Below are positions 27,935 to 36,768 of a DNA stretch of 64,000 nucleotides, in pieces. The notes beneath the pieces were generated by a model. The model was not told the origin of the DNA and searched no databases. It worked only from the letters and a program-made list of their open reading frames with translations. Position 1 is the stretch's first letter, and every line of letters starts with the position of its first letter. The translations under genes and the position numbers were made by a program. The DNA is from Leptospira kobayashii (GTDB lineage: Bacteria > Spirochaetota > Leptospiria > Leptospirales > Leptospiraceae), in the NCBI RefSeq assembly GCF_003114835.2, contig NZ_AP025028.1, forward strand, positions 2,136,001-2,200,000, given 5' to 3'.

Positions 27935-27993
27935 TCGGAAAATCTTTTAAAAAATCTAAGTGTGACGAACGGAAACGAAACTGATCGTGATGT

Positions 27994-28995
27994 TTAATCC
28001 CGATCAGGAGAGAGAATGACTATATTGAAAGGATCCCGTTCATTACTCACGGACTCTCTGATTTTTTCGGACAATCGCAAAGCACCTACGATCACTGTAC
28101 CTGTAGTAAGTCCTGCAAAAATGCCTTCTTTTTCATAAAGATCCGCTTGAAGATGGAGTGCCTCTTCAGGCGATACATTGAAATACTCATCGATAAGTTT
28201 GGGATCGTAAACTGCCGGAAGAGAAATCGCTTCCTGTTCCATTTTGTCCTTGGCTCTGCCATAACGCAGAAAGGATGAATTTTGTTTTCCTGCAATCACT
28301 ACCTTCAAACGGGAGTTTTGCGACTTCAAATACCTTCCGATTCCTGTGATGGCTCCGCCGGTTCCGGGTGCGGAAACAATCGCTCCCACTTTCCCTTGCA
28401 GATCTCTCCAAATCTCGGGACCTGTAGTCTTAAAATGAAAATTGGGATTTGCGGGATTTGCAGACTCATCAGGAATCCAACCGTTTACTTTTTGAGCCTT
28501 GGAAGCGGCAAGCTCCGCAAGTCTGGCCCCATCGGATTCATTTGTCACAGACACTTCCGCACCGTAACTTCTTAAAATCTGAATCCTTTCCTGAGAAGTA
28601 TGAAGAGGTACTAAACAATAAACAGGATACTCTCTTAATTTTCCAATCCAGGTAAAGCTGATGGAAGAAGAACCTGCTCCGTACAAAACCACGGACATTC
28701 CCTTTTTCAGTTTTCCGCGTCTTTCCGCATCAATGAACATGGCAAGCGCGGTTCTGTCTTTGGCGGAACCGGTTGGATTTAGAAATTCCGCCTTTAGATA
28801 AAAATGAATGCCTGTATATTCCGAACCAATTCGGTTCAAACGAATGAGAGGCGTGTTGCCAACCAATTGTAAAATGCTGTCTTTGATCGGATTGGCAACG
28901 GAAAGTTCCTTTCCAAAGATACCTTGTACACTATTCAGTGCCAGTAGAAGGCTGTTTCCTAGGTCATCGATACCTTTTGTAATCGGTTCTAACAT
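27994..28995 (-). CDS. Cysteine synthase/cystathionine beta-synthase-like protein with altered substrate loop
   Basis: Fold-type II PLP enzyme homologue, 333 residues. It begins with about 38 extra residues, then LQLVGNTPLIRLN, the PLP lysine in TGSAKDR (Lys79) and the phosphate-binding GTGGAITGIGRYL near 217. The loop that is TSGNTG in cysteine synthases, which grips the amino-acid substrate, reads GAGSSSIS here, and the C-terminus stops at SPDRD, shorter than usual. It may therefore use another substrate or be regulatory. The lysine and phosphate loop are intact, so PLP binding is likely. It is the last gene after leuC-leuD-FKBP, 3 bases beyond FKBP. Confidence 0.75.
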   Translation of the reverse strand: MLEPITKGIDDLGNSLLLALNSVQGIFGKELSVANPIKDSILQLVGNTPLIRLNRIGSEYTGIHFYLKAEFLNPTGSAKDRTALAMFIDAERRGKLKKGMSVVLYGAGSSSISFTWIGKLREYPVYCLVPLHTSQERIQILRSYGAEVSVTNESDGARLAELAASKAQKVNGWIPDESANPANPNFHFKTTGPEIWRDLQGKVGAIVSAPGTGGAITGIGRYLKSQNSRLKVVIAGKQNSSFLRYGRAKDKMEQEAISLPAVYDPKLIDEYFNVSPEEALHLQADLYEKEGIFAGLTTGTVIVGALRLSEKIRESVSNERDPFNIVILSPDRD

Positions 28996-28998
28996 GGA

Positions 28999-29379
28999 TT
29001 ATTTTACTTGGATCAGCTCGACGTCAAAAATCAGAGTTGAATTCGCAGGGATGGGCCCGACCGCTCTTGCACCATAACCGAATTTAGGTGGGATAGTCAA
29101 TTTGCGTTTTCCACCTTCTTTCATTCCTACGATTCCCTTTTCCCAACCTTGGATCACTTGCCCAGAACCCAAATCAAAAGAGAAAGGTTCTCCCCTCTCA
29201 ACGGAAGAATCAAATACCTTTCCATTGGTTAATTTTCCGGTGTAATGAACCTTAACGGTTGTTCCGCGAAGAGCTTCCTTTCCAAGACCGAGTTTCGTAT
29301 CTTGGATGAGTAGGTCGTCTGCTGCAAAAAGCGTTGTAATTGATGCTAATGCTAAAAAAGGAATGAGTCGTTTTATCAT
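28999..29379 (-). CDS. FKBP-type peptidyl-prolyl isomerase, exported
   Basis: 126-residue single-domain FKBP with a signal peptide (about 1-19, ending LFAA). The fold markers are plain: TTVKVHYTGKLTNGKVFDSS, FSFDLGSGQVIQGWEKGIVGMKEGGKRKLTIPP, FGYGARAVGPIPANSTLIFDVELI. The residues lining the active site (Y, F, D, V-I, W, Y, F) are conserved, so it should be an active periplasmic prolyl isomerase assisting protein folding. It lies 11 bases after leuD and 3 before the cysteine-synthase-like gene. Many bacteria carry this minimal FKBP; no specific client is suggested. Confidence 0.95.
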   Translation of the reverse strand: MIKRLIPFLALASITTLFAADDLLIQDTKLGLGKEALRGTTVKVHYTGKLTNGKVFDSSVERGEPFSFDLGSGQVIQGWEKGIVGMKEGGKRKLTIPPKFGYGARAVGPIPANSTLIFDVELIQVK

Positions 29380-29390
29380 AATGGAATATA

Positions 29391-30017
29391 TTATACTACG
29401 TTTCTATACAGCCAGGGAACATCTTTTTGATTCGATTCTTCAAATTTTTTAATTTTATCCGCTTTTTGAAGAGTGAGCCCGATGTCATCCAGACCGTTGA
29501 GTAAACAATGTTTACGGAAAGAATCAACCTCAAACGGATACGATTTCCCTTCTTCCGTGAATACCAATTGTTTTTCCAAATCGACAGTGAGCTTTGCCCC
29601 TTCTTTTTTAGAAACGGTTTGGAAGATCTCCTCTACCTTGGATTCATCCAAAACGATCGGTAACATTCCGTTTTTAAAACAATTGCTAAAGAAAATATCC
29701 GCAAATGAAGGGGCGATGATTGAACGGAATCCGTAATCCTCCAAAGCCCAAGGAGCATGTTCTCGGGAAGAACCGCATCCGAAATTATCGCGGGTAACAA
29801 GAATGGTTGCACCTTGGTAACGGGGTAAATTCAAAACAAATTCAGGATTCGGTTTTTCGCCCGCATCGTCCAAAAATCTCCAGTCATGAAACAAATGTTT
29901 ACCGAATCCGGAGCGTTCGATTTTTCTTAAAAATTGTTTCGGGATGATCTGATCCGTATCTACGTTTGCTTTGTCCAGTAATCCTGCGATTCCATTTAAA
30001 ACGGTGAATGCTTTCAT
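29391..30017 (-). CDS. leuD: 3-isopropylmalate dehydratase small subunit
   Basis: Small subunit of isopropylmalate isomerase; with LeuC it isomerises 2-isopropylmalate to 3-isopropylmalate. In Leptospira the same enzyme family also handles citramalate in the pyruvate route to isoleucine. The 208 residues are typical: [16 protein letters not shown] near 20-35, and the substrate-loop motif [15 protein letters not shown] near 77-91. Ends in a poorly conserved tail. It follows leuC by 10 bases, as usual. Confidence 0.97.
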   Translation of the reverse strand: MKAFTVLNGIAGLLDKANVDTDQIIPKQFLRKIERSGFGKHLFHDWRFLDDAGEKPNPEFVLNLPRYQGATILVTRDNFGCGSSREHAPWALEDYGFRSIIAPSFADIFFSNCFKNGMLPIVLDESKVEEIFQTVSKKEGAKLTVDLEKQLVFTEEGKSYPFEVDSFRKHCLLNGLDDIGLTLQKADKIKKFEESNQKDVPWLYRNVV

Positions 30018-30027
30018 GAATTTTTCC

Positions 30028-31422
30028 TTATTTCCAGTCTCTGATATCTACGAAGTGGCCTTCGATCGCAGTGGCTGCTGCCATTGCAGGCCCTACTAGA
30101 TGGGTTCGTCCGCCCTTTCCTTGTCTTCCTTCGAAGTTACGATTGGAAGTGGAGGCACATCTGTCTCCCGGAGAAAGTACATCATCATTCATAGCGAGGC
30201 ACATGGAACATCCCGGATTTCTCCATTGAAAACCCGCTTCGAGGAAAATCCTGTCTAGTCCTTCCTTTTCCGCTTGGCGTTTCACTCTACCGGAGCCGGG
30301 TACGATGATCGCTTCTACAGTGCTACTCACTTTTTTACCCTTCACTGTGTTCGCAACCACCCGCAAATCTTCTATGCGCGAATTGGTACAAGAACCTATA
30401 AATACTTTATTTACCTGAATCTCGGAAATTTTCTGACCTGCATTTAACCCCATATAGGCGAGCGCCGATTCCGCCGATTTTTTCTGAATCGGATCCGTAA
30501 AATCATTCGGGCCGGGAACTTGAGCGGTTACAGGAACCACTTGTCCAGGAGAAGTTCCCCAAGATACCATCGGTGCAATTTCATTTGCATTCAAAACAAC
30601 TGTCTTATCGAATTTGGCACCAGGGTCAGTAGCGTATGACCTCCATTTGGCGACCGCTTTGGTCCATTCCTCTCCTTTCGGAGAATAGTCTCTGCCTTCC
30701 AGATAAGAAATAGTAGTATCATCAGGAGAAATAAGTCCTGCGCGGGCTCCCGCTTCAATCGCCATATTGCAGATCGTCATACGACCTTCCATGGAAAGTG
30801 CTCGGATTGCCTCTCCCGTAAATTCGATTACATAACCGGTCGCACCGTCGGTTCCGATTTTTCCAATGATAGCAAGAACAATGTCTTTTGCAGAGACCAA
30901 CGGAGAAAGTTTGCCATCCACCCGAATCTCCAAAGTTTTAGGTTTTTTCTGAACTAAGGTTTGGGTAGCAAGGACATGTTCCACCTCGGATGTTCCGATT
31001 CCGAAAGCAAGTGCTCCGAATGCTCCGTGAGTGGCTGTGTGGGAATCTCCACAAACAATTGTTAAACCGGGGTGAGTGATCCCTAGTTCCGGAGCAACTA
31101 CGTGAACGATTCCGTTGTCAGGATGATTTGTATCAAAAAGAGCGATTCCGTTTTCTTTGCAGTTGTCCATCAAGGTTTGCATCTGCAAAACGGAGATAGG
31201 ATCTGCCGTCTTCCAATCTTTGGAACGAGTGGAAACATTATGATCCATAGTAGCGAAAGTCGCATCGGGACGACGCACCTTCCTATTTGTTAATTTTAAA
31301 TTTTCGAAAGCCTGCGGGCTTGTGACTTCATGGACGAGGTGACGATCTATATAAATAATGCAAGTTCCATTCTCCTCATCGACAAGATGGTCGTTCCAAA
31401 TTTTCTCAAACATCGTTTTCAT
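30028..31422 (-). CDS. leuC: 3-isopropylmalate dehydratase large subunit
   Basis: Aconitase-family [4Fe-4S] subunit, 464 residues. The cluster ligands appear in [14 protein letters not shown] and [12 protein letters not shown] near residues 345-412, and [31 protein letters not shown] is the aconitase-type core near 130-160. The ATG at 31420-31422 is used; another in-frame ATG lies three codons on. The leader contains an inverted repeat whose 3' arm overlaps the AGGGG that probably serves as ribosome-binding site (31432-31462). Pairs with leuD downstream in leucine synthesis. Confidence 0.97.
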   Translation of the reverse strand: MKTMFEKIWNDHLVDEENGTCIIYIDRHLVHEVTSPQAFENLKLTNRKVRRPDATFATMDHNVSTRSKDWKTADPISVLQMQTLMDNCKENGIALFDTNHPDNGIVHVVAPELGITHPGLTIVCGDSHTATHGAFGALAFGIGTSEVEHVLATQTLVQKKPKTLEIRVDGKLSPLVSAKDIVLAIIGKIGTDGATGYVIEFTGEAIRALSMEGRMTICNMAIEAGARAGLISPDDTTISYLEGRDYSPKGEEWTKAVAKWRSYATDPGAKFDKTVVLNANEIAPMVSWGTSPGQVVPVTAQVPGPNDFTDPIQKKSAESALAYMGLNAGQKISEIQVNKVFIGSCTNSRIEDLRVVANTVKGKKVSSTVEAIIVPGSGRVKRQAEKEGLDRIFLEAGFQWRNPGCSMCLAMNDDVLSPGDRCASTSNRNFEGRQGKGGRTHLVGPAMAAATAIEGHFVDIRDWK

Positions 31423-31431
31423 GCGAAAGGT

Positions 31432-31462
31432 CCCCTACCATAGTCATACCTTAGACTAGGGG
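31432..31462 (-). promoter_or_regulatory. Hairpin over the leuC ribosome-binding site
   Basis: On the minus strand CCCCTA (31462-31457) can pair with TAGGGG (31437-31432); between them GTC and GAC give an extra inner stem. The 3' arm includes the purine-rich AGGGG about 9-13 bases before the leuC ATG. It could limit leuC translation or serve as a weak end signal for the upstream gene; no T tract follows. Confidence 0.4.
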
Positions 31463-31500
31463 TAATGCGTCCAGAGAATTTGAAAACAGATCCGAGCAAA

Positions 31501-32307
31501 CTAAGGAGTTTGGACGGAAGTGCCTGCTTGGAAAGTTCCGGGGGAGGAACAGGCGGAAGTGGCGGTGGCCAAAACCAGTGGCGGCTTATAAACGGAAATA
31601 ATCGCACCGATACCTGATTGTTTCAATTTGCATGAACCAACTACAGTCGCATCCTCCGTACATTTTGCAGTCTGTTTGGTTCCTCCGGACAAACAATCTG
31701 TGAAAGATCCGTAGTAATTCTGGCAGATCCCTGTACTCGGATTGTCACAAGCGAATTTAAAAGTAGTCGACGAATTACCATTCAAAAGATCCGTAAGGCT
31801 TCCTCCGGAGAGGGATTGCACCGGGGTTCCCGTTGTAATCACAGTCAGTGGTGCGTTGTCAGGGTTTTGTTTTTGATAAAGATAGAATAAATAACTGCCG
31901 GCTTTGAGAAAGGCAAACGTAGTCGCACCATTACTTACGGTTCGGGTGTATTCGGTTCCGTCCTTTGTAAGAGGGTCTGTGTCCAACTTCAGAGGACAAC
32001 TGGAAGAAGAGTAAACGGACATGTTAATATCCTGGTTGAAGACTACGTTCGTGGCGATCTGTGCTCCCGTAATCTGCATAACTGCATAATAAGTATCACC
32101 CACCAATTTGAATTGAACCTTACCTGAGGTGGTGGTAATTCCGGTATAACCCGCTTTGATTTGGTTTCCTATGCCGGCAATCGTACATCCGGTTACTCCG
32201 GATTCGTTGGCAAGAAGCAACGCAGTCGCAGAACTACTGTTTGCCGTTTTTCCGGAACAAAAGATAGAAAAAATAGAAATGAACGGAAGTAATAAAACAA
32301 TCTTCAT
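31501..32307 (-). CDS. Hypothetical lipoprotein, Leptospira type
   Basis: Not recognised. From the ATG at 32305-32307 (268 residues; AAGG eight bases before it) the protein has a signal peptide with lipobox FSIFC near residue 17, then SGKTANSSSATALLLAN, a sequence style common in Leptospira lipoproteins. An ATG five codons upstream (32322) is also possible. The body is serine/threonine-rich with paired cysteines (CTIAGIG, SSSCPLKL, KFACDNPSTGICQNYYGSFTDC) that could form disulfides, suggesting a secreted beta-rich domain. It lies 78 bases upstream of leuC and 50 bases after the FHA gene, on the same strand. Confidence 0.75.
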   Translation of the reverse strand: MKIVLLLPFISIFSIFCSGKTANSSSATALLLANESGVTGCTIAGIGNQIKAGYTGITTTSGKVQFKLVGDTYYAVMQITGAQIATNVVFNQDINMSVYSSSSCPLKLDTDPLTKDGTEYTRTVSNGATTFAFLKAGSYLFYLYQKQNPDNAPLTVITTGTPVQSLSGGSLTDLLNGNSSTTFKFACDNPSTGICQNYYGSFTDCLSGGTKQTAKCTEDATVVGSCKLKQSGIGAIISVYKPPLVLATATSACSSPGTFQAGTSVQTP

Positions 32308-32357
32308 ATCTCTTGCCTTCATTTAGAATAACATACGTCCGAAGAATTCCAATCCAA

Positions 32358-33854
32358 TTATCTGCCCCGGAAGGAAATTAAAGTCCTTCCGATTTTAATC
32401 TCATCCAAGTCGAAAAGCGCTTTGGGACGTAATAATTTTTTGCCGTTCAAACTAACTCCGGATTCGGATGCACAATCGAACAAAAGATAACGGCCTCTTA
32501 CTTTCTTAACTTTCGCATGGACCGGCTCTATATGAGAATCCTGTAAAACGATTTCGCAAGCCTCCCCCGACCCGATTAAAACCTCGTCGGATCGAATTGA
32601 GAACTGCGTTCCCGCAAATACCCCTTCTTTCAAAATCAAAACCGCCGTGGAGTAAGATTCCCCGCTGACTTCTTCCCTTTCAATCATTTGGGAAATGATT
32701 TCGTTTTCACGGGCTCGTTCCAAAGAATCGCCATACACCCGTTCGTAGACTTCCAATTCGTTTTTATTTCTTTCGTTTTCAAAGTCTTTCGTCGTCGGGA
32801 TATTCTTTTTCTCCGGTGGAGATGGAGCCTTTTTTTCCTGGAGGTTAGGAGCAGAATATCCTCTTAAAAAATATAGAACGGAAAGACAAAGTATGATGGA
32901 AAATAGAAGAACCGGATAAAATACGAGAGGATCTTTTGCTTTTCTGTAAAAACTATGCAAAAAGGAAATCTCATATTTAAAACTCAAACGATCCCCTTCT
33001 CCGATAATAACATCAGTTAGTATTTCATTGTTTTTCCAAAGGGAAAGATTCCAAGGAGAAAGATAAACCAGTCTTACCTTCGGTAAAATCAAATGGTTCA
33101 ATTCCTGGTAAAGTTCAATATAGGATTCTTGTCTAGTGATCGGATAAAACTTTCCTTTCACATAACTTGCCAGTTTCGTTGTTTCGATTGTGGTAGGTGC
33201 GATGATGATAAAATCCAGGTTTTCCGAATTTACCTTTCTTGCGAACTCGGCAATTCTGAATTTGTCCATCCAATCCGTCTGAAAGCTAACAACGATCATT
33301 ACTTTGGAAACATTCGAATCGGATTGGATTCTTCCGATTACCTTTTCCCAAGATCTGATAGGATATTTCGGCTCCTTTTCTTTGGGCAGGGAAAAAGAAG
33401 GAGATAGTTTGGAGGCGGGAATTCCCTCGTAAAATAAAAACTGATCATCGGATTGTACGTTGAGAAAGAATTTCCCCCGGGATTTTTCCGCAATGGAGGC
33501 AATATTGGCGGCAAATTGAACCAGCCAGGTTTTTTCTTCCCAATTCGCATAACTGGGAATAGATAGATAAAAATGAACGGGAGTGGGTTCCGAATCGGTT
33601 GTGAGTTTATAACTGGTACTTACTTTCTTTGCACCGGCAATATCTTCTAAAATCTGAATTTCCGAATCGGAAGCGGAAAAAGGAATTCTGGTTTTTAAAT
33701 CCACTTGGATTTCAGGATATCCGGAAACATCCCAATCGATGATTTGAAATCTTTTTTCAGCAAAAACCTCTCCTCCGAAACAGAGAGATAGAAAAATAAG
33801 AACGAACCTAGACTTACAAAAAGAACCGTCTTGCCTTTTCCAATTCCTTACCAT
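32358..33854 (-). CDS. Membrane-spanning FHA-domain protein with periplasmic region
   Basis: 498 residues from the ATG at 33852-33854. In order: signal peptide (hydrophobic FVLIFLSLCFGGEVFA); a long periplasmic region of about 280 residues with alternating strands and helices resembling a von Willebrand A-like fold (KVMIVVSFQTDWMDKFRIAEFA, then LDFIIIAP); one membrane helix (PLVFYPVLLFSIILCLSVLYFL); a charged linker; and a C-terminal FHA domain with IGSGEACEIVLQDSHIEPVHAKV and GVSLNGKKLL. FHA domains bind phosphothreonine peptides, so this may link an outside event to Ser/Thr phosphorylation inside. A more upstream TTG (33902) lies inside the ABC gene. The start overlaps the ABC ATPase end by 41 bases. 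Confidence 0.8.
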   Translation of the reverse strand: MVRNWKRQDGSFCKSRFVLIFLSLCFGGEVFAEKRFQIIDWDVSGYPEIQVDLKTRIPFSASDSEIQILEDIAGAKKVSTSYKLTTDSEPTPVHFYLSIPSYANWEEKTWLVQFAANIASIAEKSRGKFFLNVQSDDQFLFYEGIPASKLSPSFSLPKEKEPKYPIRSWEKVIGRIQSDSNVSKVMIVVSFQTDWMDKFRIAEFARKVNSENLDFIIIAPTTIETTKLASYVKGKFYPITRQESYIELYQELNHLILPKVRLVYLSPWNLSLWKNNEILTDVIIGEGDRLSFKYEISFLHSFYRKAKDPLVFYPVLLFSIILCLSVLYFLRGYSAPNLQEKKAPSPPEKKNIPTTKDFENERNKNELEVYERVYGDSLERARENEIISQMIEREEVSGESYSTAVLILKEGVFAGTQFSIRSDEVLIGSGEACEIVLQDSHIEPVHAKVKKVRGRYLLFDCASESGVSLNGKKLLRPKALFDLDEIKIGRTLISFRGR

Positions 33855-34590
33855 ATTCCGTAGTCGGTTCAATTTTTCTGTCCTTGATGGGGAAGCTTTC
33901 AATTGTACTCCCTTCTTTCATTATCGTAATCCGGGAGGCCATACTTTCGACGATCCTTAGGTCATGGGAAATAAAAATGACTCCGAGATCACTTTCCTCT
34001 ACCTTCCTTCGGATGGCCCGAAGCGCCCATTTTTCGGTATTTGCATCCAGGCCGGTAGTCGGTTCATCTAATACCAAAATACGATAGTCCCCCAGAAGTG
34101 CCAAAGATAGACAAATTCTTTGTTTTTCTCCCCCGGAAAGTCCATTTGCATAGGAATTCCATTTTTCTTCCGGACGGGTGATCCCCATCTCTTCCCAAAG
34201 TTCCAGAATCTCTCTAGGATCTTTTGAGCTTCTAAGCCCCAATCGGAAAAAGTCGATCACCTGGTCTTTTATCTTTCGATAGGGATGAAATGCAAGATTC
34301 GGATTTTGTGGGACTAAAAAAATAGATCTACCTCTCAGTTCTTCTCCGAATGGACCGGACCAATAGGAAAGATCATGTCCTAAAACATCCCAATGCGAAA
34401 AATCATACTTCCAACCTTCTCCAAGTAAACCGAACAAAGAATAGGCGAGTGTGGTTTTTCCGGAACCTGACTCTCCGATCAATGCGTGAATCTCGGAAGA
34501 AAATAAGTCCCAGTTTAAATCCTTCCAAATCCTAGTTCCATTCGGAGTGAATAGATTGGCAGACCGGATGGAAACGAGAGGGTTAGACAT
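33814..34590 (-). CDS. ABC transporter ATP-binding protein, oligopeptide-type
   Basis: 258-residue ABC ATPase. Walker A GESGSGKTT is at residues 39-47, the Q-loop in FLVPQNP, signature LSGGEKQR, Walker B ILVLDEPTTGLD and the H-loop in VIFISHDLRIVES. The sequence style, including the long loop before the Q-loop, is closest to DppF/OppF/NikE-type ATPases, but no permease or binding protein is next to it. It could serve a transporter encoded elsewhere. It is 3 bases after gmhA and overlaps the FHA gene. Confidence 0.9.
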   Translation of the reverse strand: MSNPLVSIRSANLFTPNGTRIWKDLNWDLFSSEIHALIGESGSGKTTLAYSLFGLLGEGWKYDFSHWDVLGHDLSYWSGPFGEELRGRSIFLVPQNPNLAFHPYRKIKDQVIDFFRLGLRSSKDPREILELWEEMGITRPEEKWNSYANGLSGGEKQRICLSLALLGDYRILVLDEPTTGLDANTEKWALRAIRRKVEESDLGVIFISHDLRIVESMASRITIMKEGSTIESFPIKDRKIEPTTEYGKELEKARRFFL

Positions 34591-34593
34591 TTT

Positions 34594-35181
34594 TTAGTCC
34601 AATCCAAAAAGTTCCTTTTCTATGATACTGCAAAGTATATGACCGATCAGAATATGGGATTCCTGGATTCTTGCAGTTACATTCGAGGGAACTATGATTT
34701 CCCGAGTGGCAAGACCTTTTGCTTTTCCACCGTCACCACCCAAAAGTAATAAAGATTTCATTCCTATTCTTTTTGCTTCATCCAAAGCAAGTAAGATGTT
34801 TTTGGAATTTCCGGAAGTGGTAAGACCCACGAACAAATCGTTCGGTTTGCCGAATGCTTCCAGTTGTCTTTTGAAAATATGTTCATATCCGTAATCGTTG
34901 GAACATGCGGTTAGAACCGCCTGATCCGCATTGAGTGCAATGGCAGGAATCGCCTTTCTTTCGTTACCCGACTTGTAACGAATCACAAGCTCCGCAGCAA
35001 TATGGGAAGCGTCGCAACTGGACCCGCCGTTTCCGCAAAAATACAACATTCCTCCGGAATTCAAACTCTCAACCGCTAACTTGCCCGCAGCCTCGATGGA
35101 AGGAATCAACGATTCCAAAACCGATTGTTTTGTCCGAATGGAATCCTCTATATGCGAAGTTATTAAAGTATTATGATTCAT
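34594..35181 (-). CDS. gmhA: Sedoheptulose 7-phosphate isomerase
   Basis: SIS-domain isomerase that turns sedoheptulose 7-phosphate into D-glycero-D-manno-heptose 7-phosphate, the first step of ADP-heptose synthesis; hldA and hldC at 7457-8958 act later. The 195 residues match Gmh[25 protein letters not shown] near 43-66, the R-Y segment after it, [30 protein letters not shown], and [19 protein letters not shown] near the C-terminus with the metal and catalytic residues. It overlaps the upstream hypothetical gene by 11 bases and is followed by the ABC ATPase. Confidence 0.95.
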   Translation of the reverse strand: MNHNTLITSHIEDSIRTKQSVLESLIPSIEAAGKLAVESLNSGGMLYFCGNGGSSCDASHIAAELVIRYKSGNERKAIPAIALNADQAVLTACSNDYGYEHIFKRQLEAFGKPNDLFVGLTTSGNSKNILLALDEAKRIGMKSLLLLGGDGGKAKGLATREIIVPSNVTARIQESHILIGHILCSIIEKELFGLD

Positions 35182-35932
35182 TTTCTTTTTCCATTTTATT
35201 CTGTATTAAGGTTATCTTGTCGGAAAATTCGCGCATGGCAGCACCGAATCCGAATAGGTTTTTGTTTTTTCCATGAGGATTGTCCGTAGATGATATTTTG
35301 CCCTGGTTTAGAAAAAAGAATTCATCTCTTACCAATTTTTTCTGACGGTCAGTCGCAACCGACTCGAAAAACTTACGTCCGTCTTCACCTAATGCCAATA
35401 TAATGAGCGCCATATTATTCGGAGAAATCTGTAATAATAATTGTTCTTTCCAAAATAGATCCCAAGTCAAAATCATTTTCCAGTCCTTCACCTTTGATGA
35501 ATTGGAAAGAACTCCAGTATCGGTTTTGGGAATACTCACACGATCGAGAAAGCCTTCCAATTGGGAAAAATCGGCCTGAATCGCCTGGTTCAATTCCCCT
35601 TCGTCTACAAAAAGTATCCCGGTGGTTTTTCCATCCTTATTGGGATAAAGAGAATTTCCCGTAGCGATAACAACGGAAAAATTTTCTCCTTCCAAACGAA
35701 ACAACCTATCATTCGTTTTGTGCAACTTATACCCTTTTCTTTCCACAACCAAACCGGTTTCTATCTGTTTGGTGAGAAGAAGATCTTTGTATTTATCGTG
35801 AGCGATCTTCCATTCCAGATTAAAATGTTGCGGCTCTTTCTTTCTGGTTTTTACGATTTCCGATTTCGAATCGGAACCGAATACTGAGGAAAGAATGCGA
35901 CTCCAAAGAGAAGGTTTATTTTTTTTCGCCAT
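35171..35932 (-). CDS. Hypothetical cytoplasmic protein
   Basis: Not recognised; 253 residues, no signal peptide. It starts with a basic segment ([14 protein letters not shown]), followed by an alpha/beta region, and its last third is helical ([24 protein letters not shown], then [16 protein letters not shown]). That pattern recalls right-handed helical-repeat segments such as those in FliG, but the likeness is weak. It overlaps the upstream glycosyltransferase by 17 bases and gmhA by 11 bases, so it is made together with LPS enzymes. Confidence 0.65.
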   Translation of the reverse strand: MAKKNKPSLWSRILSSVFGSDSKSEIVKTRKKEPQHFNLEWKIAHDKYKDLLLTKQIETGLVVERKGYKLHKTNDRLFRLEGENFSVVIATGNSLYPNKDGKTTGILFVDEGELNQAIQADFSQLEGFLDRVSIPKTDTGVLSNSSKVKDWKMILTWDLFWKEQLLLQISPNNMALIILALGEDGRKFFESVATDRQKKLVRDEFFFLNQGKISSTDNPHGKNKNLFGFGAAMREFSDKITLIQNKMEKENES

Positions 35933-36749
35933 AATCCTTTCTCATATTAGACGGTTTTTCGATGAACTTCTTTTCCAATTCGTATACCTTTGCATATTTC
36001 AAAAATGTGGAAAAAGAGGATGCTAAGGCAATATATAGTCCCGGAATTCCGTCCAAAAATCCCCGTTTCATAATATAGATTTCAATAAATTTTCCGATCG
36101 GCTTCAAAATGGATTTGATGAGGGAAAAAGAATTACCCTTCGCATAACGGGTATAAGAAACAATAGAAGAAAATTGATTGATAGTTGTGATTTGATGGGA
36201 GAAATCGAGAAAACTATAATGAAGTATATCTCCTTGTAAAACTCCTCCTTTGGAAGAATCTTTCAATTCGATAAAATCATGAGGATTTTCTCCCACCCAT
36301 ACTGCCTTATCTTTTCGAAACAGCCTGAAACGCCTTTGAGGATACCAACCGCTGTGATAAATCCAACGCCCCATATGATGTGTTAACCTTGCGATCTGAA
36401 AACCGTCTTCAGTCACCTCATCTTTTTCCAAAAAAGAGAGAATCGATTTTTGTAATTCTTCACTCGCCCTTTCGTCCGCATCCAAAGATAAAACCCATTC
36501 GTGTTTGCAGTAAGAAATAGCCAGGTTTTTTTGTTCCACATGTCCCTGGAAAGAGTTTTCAAAAAAACGGACTTTCGGGTTTTTTTTGGAGATGGATTTT
36601 GTTTTATCCGTACTAAAAGAATCCAAGATCACAATTTCGTCTGCGATTGACTTTATGGAATCAATACAGGCTTGGATATTTTTCTCTTCGTTAAAAGTGA
36701 TGATCGCAAGGGAAAGTTTTCTTTTTGGTTTGCCAAACACTGCCACCAT
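35916..36749 (-). CDS. Glycosyltransferase family 2, WaaE/KdtX-like
   Basis: GT-A fold transferase, 277 residues from the ATG at 36747-36749. It shows LAIITFNEEKNI at the start, IVILDSFSTDKT (the usual D-S-x-S-x-D-x-T nucleotide loop), LSLDADERAS (the DXD-like metal site) and WIYHSGWYPQRRFRLFRK, a pattern of LPS core beta-glucosyltransferases of the WaaE/KdtX group. The C-terminal part has a long amphipathic helix. An ATG seven codons upstream (36770) shares its CATG with the divergent ligase gene. It heads the run through gmhA; a core-LPS role is inferred. Confidence 0.88.
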   Translation of the reverse strand: MVAVFGKPKRKLSLAIITFNEEKNIQACIDSIKSIADEIVILDSFSTDKTKSISKKNPKVRFFENSFQGHVEQKNLAISYCKHEWVLSLDADERASEELQKSILSFLEKDEVTEDGFQIARLTHHMGRWIYHSGWYPQRRFRLFRKDKAVWVGENPHDFIELKDSSKGGVLQGDILHYSFLDFSHQITTINQFSSIVSYTRYAKGNSFSLIKSILKPIGKFIEIYIMKRGFLDGIPGLYIALASSFSTFLKYAKVYELEKKFIEKPSNMRKDYGEKK

Positions 36750-36768
36750 CCTAAGTTCCCAACCAAGC

